Below, one piece after another: positions 35,504 to 45,410 of a DNA stretch of 64,000 nt (positions within the stretch are counted from its first letter, which is position 1; the number at the start of each line of letters is the position of its first letter). Source of the stretch: Beroe forskalii (Eukaryota > Ctenophora > Nuda > Beroida > Beroidae). A program made the translations under genes and the position numbers. Below the pieces are notes generated by a model. The model saw only the letters and a program-made list of their open reading frames with translations, had not been told where the DNA came from and ran no database searches. The DNA lies in assembly GCA_011033025.1 (NCBI GenBank), contig WFMF01000098.1, positions 372,001-436,000 of the forward strand. Reading direction: 5' to 3'.

Positions 35504-35575
35504 GCTGAAAGACTACCTCGTGTGACTCCCTTGCTGCAGCTGCAGCAAGGGAGTCACACGAGGTAGTCTTTCAGC
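35504..35575. repeat. perfect 72-bp palindrome without spacer
   Basis: Half-site starts GCTGAAAGACTACCTCGTGT and ends CTTGCTGCAG; the next 36 bp are its exact complement. Flanks still show partial symmetry (ATTGCTG / CAGCAAT). Confidence 0.97.
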
Positions 35576-36579
35576 AATGCCATTGGCTCACTATGCACCA
35601 ATCAAACTGTATGGAATCTCCACACCCATTGAGCCATTGATTGCTCACCGCGGCATGATTGATGGGGAAGGATGAGGCGATGAACTGCAGCTAATTTCTC
35701 AAGTCCTGCAAGTGCAAAAAAACACCCGATTGGAGGACTCGACTCACGAGATAGTCTGCTTAACATTTGATTGGATGATCCAACTCATTCCAATTTGATT
35801 GAATTAGAGCAATCATGATTTGAGAAACGGGAAAAATTAGAAAGAAAAATAATTCTCAGTAATTTTTGGTGAATGTCTCAATGTGGTCAGACTGTTTAAC
35901 ATATACAGCAAAGTCAGGTACCGAACTATCTAGTGATTCGACGTCATCAATTCACCAATACCATTATAAATCATGAAAATGACGTTGCTCTCACTGGCTG
36001 ACAGAGGAGGATCTAGCTTTCAGTCCGACACTTCAAAAGAAAGCTCACGTGTGGATGATTTAGCAGATGAAGGTGACTAGCTTTTACTATATGAAATGCT
36101 GAGGGCTTACCATGCCGTAAGCTATATTCTATACCACTCATGAAGCTTATCGCGATTATACTTTCTCAAATTGCGCTTTACATCTACGAGTACGATTAAA
36201 CATTAAAACTTTAAGTTTAAGACATTATAGTTTTGGAGAAATTCAAGTATAATATTCAATGATTAACTGTTGGAGCAACAGAGCATTAAGCTGTTGCAGG
36301 CTGCAGCGGAGGATAAAATTAGAATATAGAAATAATTCGATTTGTGGGACATAAAAAGCATAAACAGTGACTTTGCTTTGCAGTCATAATTGTTTGGTTT
36401 CTACTTAGCTGTGAGTGTGAAAGGCCGACTGTGACACACCTGCTACTCAATACTGCTCGAAATTGGAGGGAAATGCTATAAAGATGTGACTGCTATAAGA
36501 TTGTATTTGTTTAATACCCGCATACATTGCAATGTAAAGATGTATTTTAGCTGCTTTGCAATTATACGATGATTATTAT
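35576..36579. other. no gene recognised
   Basis: AT-rich intergenic sequence; no supported feature. Confidence 0.5.
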
Positions 36580-36854
36580 CAATTAATGCTTGCCATCGCA
36601 TGAGTATATTCAAATTGAAATGCCTGAATCACACACAAACTTGGATGAGTCATGAAAATTAAGGTCGAAGGCGAACCCACGACTGAGAACTTGGATCTCT
36701 GCTCACTTGACCAGCTGAGCTCTTGGCAGCTCGGTTGGAAGTTCTCAGTCTGGGTTCAAGCCCGTGGACCTAATTTCAGACTCATTCAAGTTTGTGTGTG
36801 TGTGACTCAGGCATTTCAATTTGAATATACTCATGCGATGGCAAGCATTAATTG
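36580..36854. repeat. fold-back element with tRNA-like promoter boxes
   Basis: Arms of roughly 115 bp: CAATTAATGCTTGCCATCGC at the left and its complement at the right end, continuing through CACACACAAACTTG / CAAGTTTGTGTGTG and GACTGAGAACTT / AAGTTCTCAGTC to a short loop. GGGTTCAAGCCC on the plus strand resembles a Pol III B box; on the minus strand GAGCTCAGCTGGTCAAG followed by GGGTTCG resembles tRNA A and B boxes. This suggests two head-to-head copies of a tRNA-derived SINE. Confidence 0.65.
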
Positions 36855-37170
36855 GATGGTTTGTACATAAGGGTGTATGTATGTAACAGTGTAACACTTG
36901 CAAACCAAATCTCGTTGAGAGAATACGAGATAATCTGCATGTATCGACTGCCAATCATATATAAAAACACCAAATACAAAGTATGAGAATGCCAAGAAAA
37001 TACATTCATGTACGTATGACATTAAAAAAGTGACAGTCGACATATGAATCATTATAATTATTGATTTACGAATTTTACCAATTTATTTACGATCATACGG
37101 CTGACTACAAGAATGAAAGTAATGAATAGGAAATGAACTGTGGACGGCGATCATAATCTACAAGAGATTG

Positions 37171-37521
37171 GCAGTCTTGAACTTCTCCAGCTGGCCACCA
37201 GCTGGTCGACCGGCCAGCCAGTCGACTAGCTGGTGAGCTAACCGGCCGGCTAGTCAGTCAGCCGGTCGGCTAGCCGGCTGGCTAGCCAGTAAGCCAGTTA
37301 GCCGGTCGGCTAGCCGGCTGGCTAGCCAGTTAGCCGGTCCGCTAGCCGGTGAGCCAACCGGCAAGCCGGTGAGCTTACTGGCTACCTCACTTTACCCTTA
37401 CTCCAACACTCCTTTTCCTTCCTTCTCCAAGTCCAAACCCTCCTTTGCCTTCAGCTTCTCGCCGAGAAGCTGAAGCCTTCTTGGCCGGCCAGCTGGTGGT
37501 GTCGGAGAAGTTCAAGACTGC
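37171..37521. mobile_element. inverted-repeat element rich in GGCTAGCCGG
   Basis: Ends GCAGTCTTGAACTTCTCC and its complement, then CCACCAGCTGG and its complement. The interior holds many GCTAGCCGGCTGGCTAGCC units (37240-37380) and a TTCAGCTTCTCG/CGAGAAGCTGAA hairpin with a 1-bp spacer near 37449-37475. Non-coding. Confidence 0.75.
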
Positions 37522-40184
37522 GCAGTGCATGCGTAAAACTAGGGATCAGGTTAGATCAAAGACTTCCTAAGCCCGCATAGGTGTGTGTACGCACCGCGCG
37601 CTTCCTTTCTCACTTCTGAGGAAGCGCTTCGCGCGACGAAAACAGGGGTATACGTGTTTAGCAAAGCAAAGACAAAAGGGACACCAAAAATGATATGGTG
37701 TAATGAAAGCTATGCAAGGACACAGTTATTGAACCAAGCCTGATACATATAACCACTGAATAGCTACAAGAGTACACGGGGGTACTAATGTGAATGATCG
37801 GGCTTGCCTGGATGTATGCACAGGGCGTTTGTGGTCGCTTCCGACAGATTTTTTACTGATATAAGGGTATTGCACCCAAAAGCTCAATCCAATGCAAACA
37901 CAAGCCTCTTTTAGATATACATGAGGCATGAGAATGAGAAGAAAAGCAAGCACAATGACAGGGAACTGCAGGTTGAAGAGGCCCCTTTTTTCAGCACAAC
38001 TGGAGGCATGGGAAATGAAGCAGCTAGGTTTCTGAAGCACTGAAACAATGAAACTGAGCAAGAAGGGTGGGCAATCCTACAGTGACACTGTATCCTTCGT
38101 TAGGAGATGCCTAAGATTTGACCTTCTCGAGACATGTGTTATTTCACTTGGGGGCTATAGAGGCAAACCCAGTGGAAAACATCAGAAATGGACACACTCC
38201 ACCTGAATCTCATACCAAAAACTGACAATTGCCCTTTATACTCTTAGAATTTGTTGTTGAGATATTTTATTGATATGGTTTGATGTCTACGCCATATATT
38301 TTGACGTGGACAAAGGCAAGGGTTTATTGTTCTCTTTAATGGATTCTGACAGGATATGTTTAATAAATTATTGAAATTTTTAAAACTTGGATATTGTTAA
38401 TCATAATTCAGATATTTGTATTAAAAAATCTTTCTTCAAGACATCAATTTGCAAGACTTTTCTCCAACTCTGTACTTGAACACCAACATGTTCTCTTTAG
38501 GTAATGCAATGTGGAGAGCAGTTGGATTCAAGTGAGTCACACCAGATGATTGGTGTGCAGGCATCTTCAGTCCAATACCTACCACAGCTTTTGGGGTGTT
38601 TCAATTGGGAGAGCTTTTTAAGAGGTTGGTCCGCCAGCAGTCACCCCCTGGTACCAGGGGTATAATTCAGATATAATTTTTTATACTGCAAGCAAGGGAT
38701 GAGAAGGAAAAGGGAGACAAATATGAAGAAAATCTTCAGACCCCTCCCTCCCCCCTTGTCTGCAAACATCTGCAACCTGAAATCTCCCCCTCCAGATGTC
38801 CACATTTTAATTCAAAATCTTTTGTGGCAGCATTTTCATGCCCTTTTTCTCAAATATGGTGTCAAAATTGACTTTATAAATGGACTCAATGTCAAAAATC
38901 TAAGTCAAAATTTCTAAAAATTAGACTATTTTCTAGTGAAATGCTAGTCAAATCGACCAATATTTTCATAAATGTGGACTTCCCCATTTGGCATCCCCCT
39001 CCCCTCTACATCTGCAAACGTCTGCATTGGCCAGACTCCCCCCTCTTTGCAGATGTCCTTTATTTATAATTTATGAAAATGGGGATGGCATTATTATTGA
39101 AGATACACATTACAAGTTATGAAGTATCCCTGAAATTGCTTTGTAATGGTTCTTACTTTGTAGCTCCTATATATGAAACAAACTCCTGGCATCTTCAATT
39201 GAATCTGCTAGCCCAGGTGAGTTATACCAGGTATACATTAATATGTTCTTTTTTGCATTCACTTCTCAGAGTTTGTTTCCGGAAAGCTGACACTGGCTCC
39301 AAGCAATCATTGACAAATGAGCTTTTTAATCACTTTAATATGTAGGTTCCAGAATCCAGAAATATGCTCCTTCTTGTAAGAGTGTTGCAATGTATACACC
39401 TCCTTATGTACTATGTATACCTTGTGGCCTGCACTTGGTACTTTGGTGTACCCAAATCATTTGACATGATGAATTTTCAGGTTGGATATTGCACTGAATC
39501 AGCTGTTGATGGAGTTGCACTGTGAGAGACTCTGGAGCTTATAGCTTTTGCTTTTCTGGTGAATATAGTTTTTGGTTATTAAACCATCAACCACTAAGTA
39601 TAGCCTATCAAATTTTATTCCTTGTTTTGGATAGAAAAGAATGAACTCTTTCACTCTACACAACCACAAAGTCTTGTACATTGTATAAATTGCTTTACTA
39701 TTCAGATAACAGGAGCCATGAAAGCCATAACGTGGTCCTGAGTCACAGATATATGCCTCACTAGAGGGTAAGTGTAACATTTTTATGATATAGATGGAGG
39801 CTCCAGCTGAGGGTGTCACTGTCCCAAATGTCCATTACTCGAAAAGGGAATTGGAAAGGGACAAATGCAAATGAAATGCAAAAAAGTGTAAACAAACAAT
39901 GAGAATGAGATAGAATAGATAAACCAGACAAAAAATAACTGCTCTATAAAATCCAATATTTTTCCAAAATTAGGTTCTGTTTTTCGGCAGTGTATAGCAT
40001 TTTTTAACCTCACAATTAATCAATATTCTTATTCAGAAATAACATACCAGGTTCAACCCAGCAACTGTTTCTATGTCACTAAATGTTTGTTCTAAAGATA
40101 AAAAGTCATGCTAAGTGAGATCAAGCTACAGTTGCTTGCTGCATTGAAATCCAATGTTCTTTTGTCTATCATGACTTTTGAGAA
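37522..40184. other. no gene recognised
   Basis: About 2.7 kb, AT-rich. A duplicated pyrimidine-rich motif (CCCCCT...CATCTGCAAACNTCTGCA) occurs near 38745 and 38990. No ORF carries a recognisable domain. Confidence 0.45.
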
Positions 40185-40615
40185 AATAAGCGGTTACATG
40201 TCAAAGTGGTGACCATATACCGCAACTTACATGGTCGAGGAGACAGCTGAGACTATGTAAGTTGGATAATGGACGAGGCGTGCCGAGTTCATTATCGTAG
40301 GTATATGGTCGTAGCTGAGATCATGGAACTGGATTATACCCCAACCCAAAACAGCTAGGACTGACTATTCTATGGCCAAACAACAGTATTTCTTCCCACT
40401 TGGGTCTGACGACCCTCATCCAGATTCTTCCTGACAGGTGACTGCTGGTGGCTACACCCCGCATGCTGCCGCTGTGTGCTGACTGCCTGGGAGGCGGCTC
40501 ACTCTGCTAATCTCGTCCATCCCTCTGATGTGCACATCCCTGCGCCCCACGAGACTCATCCCTCTGACTGCCCCCTGGTGCATCCCAATCCGGACTCACC
40601 CTGTCAACATCAATC

Positions 40616-42124
40616 ATGGAAGTTACTAACCTAGAAACTTACGAAAACTTAATTAAGGAGACTCAAGACATCGATTTGCTCATCAAATTGATTAAGGTCA
40701 TGGAAGACAGGGTTGAGCATCTTTCCAACCCTGGGACTGACGAGGAGGACAACTCAGACGGTCAGATCACTGAGTCTGAGTCTGAGGAACTACCATGCCT
40801 GGACGTGTCACCCCCTCAGATGAGACAGCTGCATGACTTCGTCCAGTTTTCAGAGAACCTGGACTGGATTAGTGGGGACCTTGAGGAAGAACTGCTCAAT
40901 GAAGTAAGGGGTCTCTTTGTTGGCTGTGACAATGGGCAGCTGGGCTACAAGTGGTTAGCCAGGTCAGATCAGCCCTATAAGTTCGGAGGCACCCAACATC
41001 AAGCCTCCCCCATCAACTCCTACCCTCAGATAGATATGCTGATGAGGACACTTAACAGGACCATGGACACTAGCCTGGACTGTTGCCTTGTGTCCTGCTA
41101 TCAGGGAGGAGGTGCTCAGGTCAAACCGCACCAGGACAATGAAAGGGTCATTGATCAGCAGCACCCAATCTGCAATGTTTCACTGGGTGCCTCGAGATCC
41201 ATAGACTTCTACGATCTCACTAGCAGTGCTCCGATCATCACACAGGAGCTGAAGCACAGATCGTTGCTGGTCATGTCTCCTGGGTGCCAGAGCAACCTGA
41301 GACATGGGGTGTCTAGAACAGACACAGGCTCAACGGGGGCTACCAGGTGGTGTCTCTCTTTCAGGAGGCTTGCGGCATCTGACCAAGAGGAACCCCAGGT
41401 CAGTGGTGAGCAGCAGCAGGAGCCACCTATTGCCACACCAGCCTCGCAAGGTGACAGCCAAGCAGACCCCAGTAGGATACCCCTACCAGTGACCAGACGG
41501 GCCATCGTCCCTGCCTTCTCCAGGACTAATGGCAGGAGCCAGGTGGTTTCGATGTCAGAGGTCCCCGAACACCTGATCATTGGGGATTCACTGACTCGCG
41601 GCATCAACATCGCCAACTGCCTCACCATCACCAGAGGAGGAGGAGAGATACCAGACATCATCCTGATGCTACAGGACAACCGGGACGAGCTGCCAGTCTC
41701 AGAGTACGGGCGAATCAAGTCGGTGACGGTATGTGTAGGTACCAATGACCTCAGTGACCTAAACCTATCGCAGCTTAAGATCATGAACGAATATAATAGA
41801 CTTATTAATGAGCTTTTAAAATTGTTCCCTAATGCACGCATCATGATCTTCAATGTTCCCCCTAGAATTTGCCACAGGTTCAATCACCTAGTCAGAATTA
41901 AGTCTTTCAATAACTTTCTGTTTGATTTAGAAATTTCTTTTCAAAGGGTAAAGTTAATTAATGTCTTTTACCAGTATCTGCAGCCTAATGGATTCATTGA
42001 TTTAGGTTTCTTCGTTAGAGATGGGTTGCACATGAATGAGCGTGGTAAGAAACTGATGAAGGAACACATAAGTAGGCATCAGGCAGAACCCTGTGGATAT
42101 CGACCATTTTTAAATGGGCATTAA
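40616..42124 (+). CDS. LINE ORF1: AlkB-like dioxygenase fused to SGNH hydrolase
   Basis: An open 502-residue ORF from ATG 40616. The N-terminus (residues 1-75) is acidic and coiled-coil-like. Residues about 75-250 form an AlkB-like 2-oxoglutarate/Fe(II) dioxygenase: iron ligands H172 and D174 in VKPHQDNE, H230 in LRHGVSR, then TRWCLSFR, matching the conserved C-terminal arginine motif. SLGASRSIDF also fits the family. A Gln/Ser/Pro-rich linker follows (about 255-310). Residues about 318-495 form an SGNH/GDSL hydrolase: IIGDSLT (Ser about 325), VGTND, and DGLHMNERG (Asp/His about 468-471). ORF1 esterase domains are known in CR1/L2-type LINEs; the AlkB half is unusual. AlkB proteins remove alkyl groups from nucleic acids, so repair or demethylation of the element RNA or cDNA is a natural but untested idea. 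All visible catalytic residues are intact. Confidence 0.85.
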   Translation: MEVTNLETYENLIKETQDIDLLIKLIKVMEDRVEHLSNPGTDEEDNSDGQITESESEELPCLDVSPPQMRQLHDFVQFSENLDWISGDLEEELLNEVRGLFVGCDNGQLGYKWLARSDQPYKFGGTQHQASPINSYPQIDMLMRTLNRTMDTSLDCCLVSCYQGGGAQVKPHQDNERVIDQQHPICNVSLGASRSIDFYDLTSSAPIITQELKHRSLLVMSPGCQSNLRHGVSRTDTGSTGATRWCLSFRRLAASDQEEPQVSGEQQQEPPIATPASQGDSQADPSRIPLPVTRRAIVPAFSRTNGRSQVVSMSEVPEHLIIGDSLTRGINIANCLTITRGGGEIPDIILMLQDNRDELPVSEYGRIKSVTVCVGTNDLSDLNLSQLKIMNEYNRLINELLKLFPNARIMIFNVPPRICHRFNHLVRIKSFNNFLFDLEISFQRVKLINVFYQYLQPNGFIDLGFFVRDGLHMNERGKKLMKEHISRHQAEPCGYRPFLNGH

Positions 42125-42287
42125 ATTATTAAATTATTGAAATTTTTCTCTTTAATCTATGATGTTGGTGGTGGGGTGTTTTCGGACTTGGCTACTAGGT
42201 ATCTTCAGTGGTAAATCTTAAAATGAACTAAATTGCTTTTGATACTCAGGTAATCCTGCCCCTTCATTATCAACTGGCTCAACCATC

Positions 42288-44515
42288 ATGGGAGTTTCAG
42301 CACAACATCACAGGCAGGTGACAGGTTTATTCGGAGGAGGGACAGGCCAAAGGAGGAAAACGCAGGATCCTGTAAGTACTTTTTTATCTTACTCTACAAT
42401 TTTGCAATGTATTAGCCTCTCTGCAATTATTAGGCTCATGGAAAATAATGAAAAGCAAGCAAATTGTCTTAGCGAAAATTTGATCTCGGGAGGTGTTTCT
42501 TTATTCTTAAGTCTATTTTTACTCCTACTTAGCTTTACCATTCTAACAGTCAATTCCAGCGACTACCCAAACCGATTAATCAAACAAGTTGCGTTTAAAG
42601 CGGTCGATAGTCAACTATATCTTCTTAATTCGGAAACTAGGATCCTGGTGAACTGGGCTGTCTTAATGACTGTTCTATCAAATAGACTATTTTGTAATTT
42701 ACTGCCGTTTCTAGTTAACAAATCGTCGTCCTACTACCTGAATATATACCAGTATCCACTGTTATATCGACTTCGTCTGATTCGTGTGAAACTTAGGTCT
42801 AAGAATCTAAATATTTCATCATATTTCATCAACACATGCTCGTATTATCTGACGCTCCTAAACTTGACCTTGATAGTTGTTGTAAATCCAAGTATACTTA
42901 ATCCCGGCCCAATGAGTAAAGACCTGTCTGTTGCATACTGCAATGCCCAGGGCTTTATATTGATGTCTAGCATGCGAGGAAAGCAACCAATCTTCCAGAC
43001 TCATAAATTACTTGACTTCCAAAATTTTGTGCACATGAATAAACCAGATATTGTTATTGTCAATGAATCATGGATTAATGAACATATACATAACAACGAA
43101 ATTATCGAAGAAGAATTTTATAAAATGTGGCGAAATGATAGATCTAAGATAGATAAGAAAAAGTATAACAAGGTGGGGGGAGGTGGCGTTTTTATTCTTG
43201 CTAAACAAGGACTTGATATCGAAACTAAGGAAGTTAGTGTCAAAAATCCAGATGGATTACCTGTTCTTTCGATTGAGATCAAATTTATTGATTCTTCCAA
43301 ATTATGTGTCAGTACATTTTATAGATACGACTACTCTAAAAAGGACACTTTAGACTCCATTGAAAAATATTATAGGGAATTATGTAAGAAGTACTCTAAA
43401 ATTGTCATCATAGGTGATCTTAACTTAAGCTCGGTTAAGGACTGGTCCTGCCCTATCTCTACTAACGAGCTTCACAACGATTATATCAAACTTTTCTTTG
43501 AGTTGGGTTTTCAAAACCTTATAAATGAACCTACTCATAAAGATGGAAATACTCTAGACTTACTACTTACGAACCAGCCTGGTCTTATTAAAGATATTTG
43601 CATTACCCCTGATCTAATCTGCCCTTCAGATCATTACTCTATTAAATTCAAAATAAAGAAAAACGTTAATAGGAGGAAAGTTAAAAAGCGTAGAGTGTTT
43701 AACTATAATGAAGCGAATTGGCCTGAACTTGAAAATGAACTTTATGCCCACGACTGGTCAAGCATGTTTAGAACCCTAGGAATCTCACAAGCATGGAAGC
43801 TTTTTAAATCTAAATTGGACATTGCTATGAGGAACCATATTCCTATGAAGTCCGTTAAATTTCGCATAAAGCCACCGTGGTTCGACTCCGAAATTTTTAT
43901 GATGTCTAAAAAGAAACATAAGCTTAGAAAAATTTATAAAAATCTGGATTAGATAGTGATAAAGCATGATGAATTTAAAATCAAATTCAAAAATCGAGTC
44001 CTTGAAAAGAAAAGTGATTTTATTTTAGCTGATCCATGTAATTCTGAACATGTAGGTAGCAACCAGGTCAACAAAAAATTTTGGTCATTCATCAAATCTA
44101 GTACAAAATGTGGACGCATTCCTGAATCTGTACAATATAAAGGCAGATACCGTTCTGAAACCCAGGACCAATGCGATATTTTTAACAAATTTTTCTGTGA
44201 TCAATTTTCCCAGGCAACAAATATGATATTAACACAAGATTTCCGTGCCCCTGAGGAATTCTCTCCTGCGGAAATTTTTGGCTATCTCAAGAATGTCAAG
44301 CCTAGCAAAGCCCCAGGACCGGACGGAATTAGTGGGCACATCTTGAAAAACTGTGCCGGCTCTCTGTGTTTTACCACTTGCACTACTCTTTAATAAGTCT
44401 TACCAGCTTGGAGAGCTGCCACAGGATTGGAAAAATGCTAATGTAGTACCTATTCATAAAAAAGGCAGGAAGGATGACGTTGAAAATTACAGGCCCATTT
44501 CTCTCACAAGCTTAG
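42288..44515 (+). pseudogene. LINE ORF2: APE endonuclease and partial reverse transcriptase
   Basis: N-terminus (42288-42900) has a long hydrophobic stretch (VSLFLSLFLLLLSFTILTV) and ends with NPSILNPGP just before the endonuclease. APE-type endonuclease: SVAYCNAQGF, IVIVNESW, VIIGDLNL (about residue 376), LICPSDHYSI (about residue 446). RT begins with PSKAPGPDGISG, LPQDWKNANVVPIHKKG and ENYRPISLTSL. Damage: an in-frame TAG at 43950-43952 and a frame change near 44365. After PISLTSL (about 44515) the sequence changes to another element, so the catalytic YADD region is missing here. APE plus this RT type fits the CR1/L2/Jockey assemblage; I saw no RNase H. Confidence 0.85.
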
Positions 44516-45410
44516 GGTGTGTTAAAGGCCAAAACTGCAAGTATTACCACCCGAGGATTTGCAGAGACTCACTCACCAAGCGAGAATGTTTCAACAGGGA
44601 CCTCAAATTTGATCACCTCAAATTTACCCACCCAGAAGCAAGAGGAGGCACCTCGGGGATCAGACCCACAGGTTCAAGTCAGCAAAGCTGGGCTGAAGAT
44701 GAGGTTTGACAGCTATGCCTCGCTCACGACCCCTTTTTCCACCAACCATCAAGCAGAGCTACGCCAACGTGGCTCGAGCCGCCCAACCTGTGACAGTAGA
44801 AGAGCCGAGTGCTTTTATTGCAGCTCCCTAGAACATGAAGGAGGGATCATAGGACGAATGTCGGAGAGGATACTGGGCTCAGTCGTCCTGCCTCAATGGT
44901 TCAGGAGCAGATGAGACAGTCTGCACAACCCCCTCAGCGATTCATGCCAGCACAGCCACCCACGGTCTCTAACCGGCCTCCCGACTGCACCCTTCCAGAA
45001 CCAACAGAGCTTCCCAGCTCAGTTTCCAGGCTACTTCTGCTAAACGCAAAAAGTATCTCCCGGCAACCACGGGAGACACGAGATGGAAACTGCCGTACCT
45101 CCAAAGTACCCTGCTAGAGAACAAAAGCTCCCCACCAACACTCTTCTTCAGTATCACTGAGTCATGGCTTCGCCCCCCACTTCACTGATGCACAGGTTGA
45201 AATACCGGGTTGAGCTTCAGATCAGACAGAAAGGAGCGAACAGGAGGTGGATGTATCCCTATACGTGCACAAACAGCTCACAGTTACTGGGAATACAGCT
45301 TCAGGGACAACTACAATAACTTGGTGGTTGTATACATTACATCTCTTCATAAATCTGGGGAGTTTGCCCCATCAAATTCCAAAAATATCTGGTTGAAATT
45401 TTCCCTTTAA
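44516..45410 (+). pseudogene. fragment of a different LINE (CCCH zinc-finger ORF1 and endonuclease start)
   Basis: Begins CVKGQNCKYYHPRICR, followed by a C-F-H cluster, the CCCH-type zinc finger typical of ORF1 proteins of another non-LTR clade. Downstream, in shifting frames, comes an endonuclease-like segment (LLLLNAKSI, FFSITESWL). Many frame changes; clearly decayed. The junction with copy 1 is sharp, suggesting template switching during reverse transcription or recombination. Confidence 0.6.

Larger units (their letters stand above)
40185..44515 (+). mobile_element. non-LTR retrotransposon copy 1 (AlkB+SGNH ORF1), 3'-truncated
   Basis: The 5' end AATAAGCGGTTACATGTC matches a second copy at 53981. 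The 430-bp leader contains strong hairpins (ATACCGCAACTTACAT...ATGTAAGTT; GACCATATACC...GGTATATGGTC). ORF1 and ORF2 follow. ORF2 is damaged and stops matching after the RT motif near 44515, where a different LINE begins. Confidence 0.8.

Noticed and set aside
36680-36770. True tRNA gene
   Set aside because: A- and B-box-like motifs are present, but no cloverleaf with a proper anticodon arm can be drawn by eye.
36652-36870. 72-residue ORF
   Set aside because: It lies within the fold-back element and reads through a GTGTGTGT tract.
41209-41883. A 224-residue minus-strand ORF inside the LINE ORF1
   Set aside because: It lies opposite a well-supported domain-bearing ORF and has no recognisable motif.
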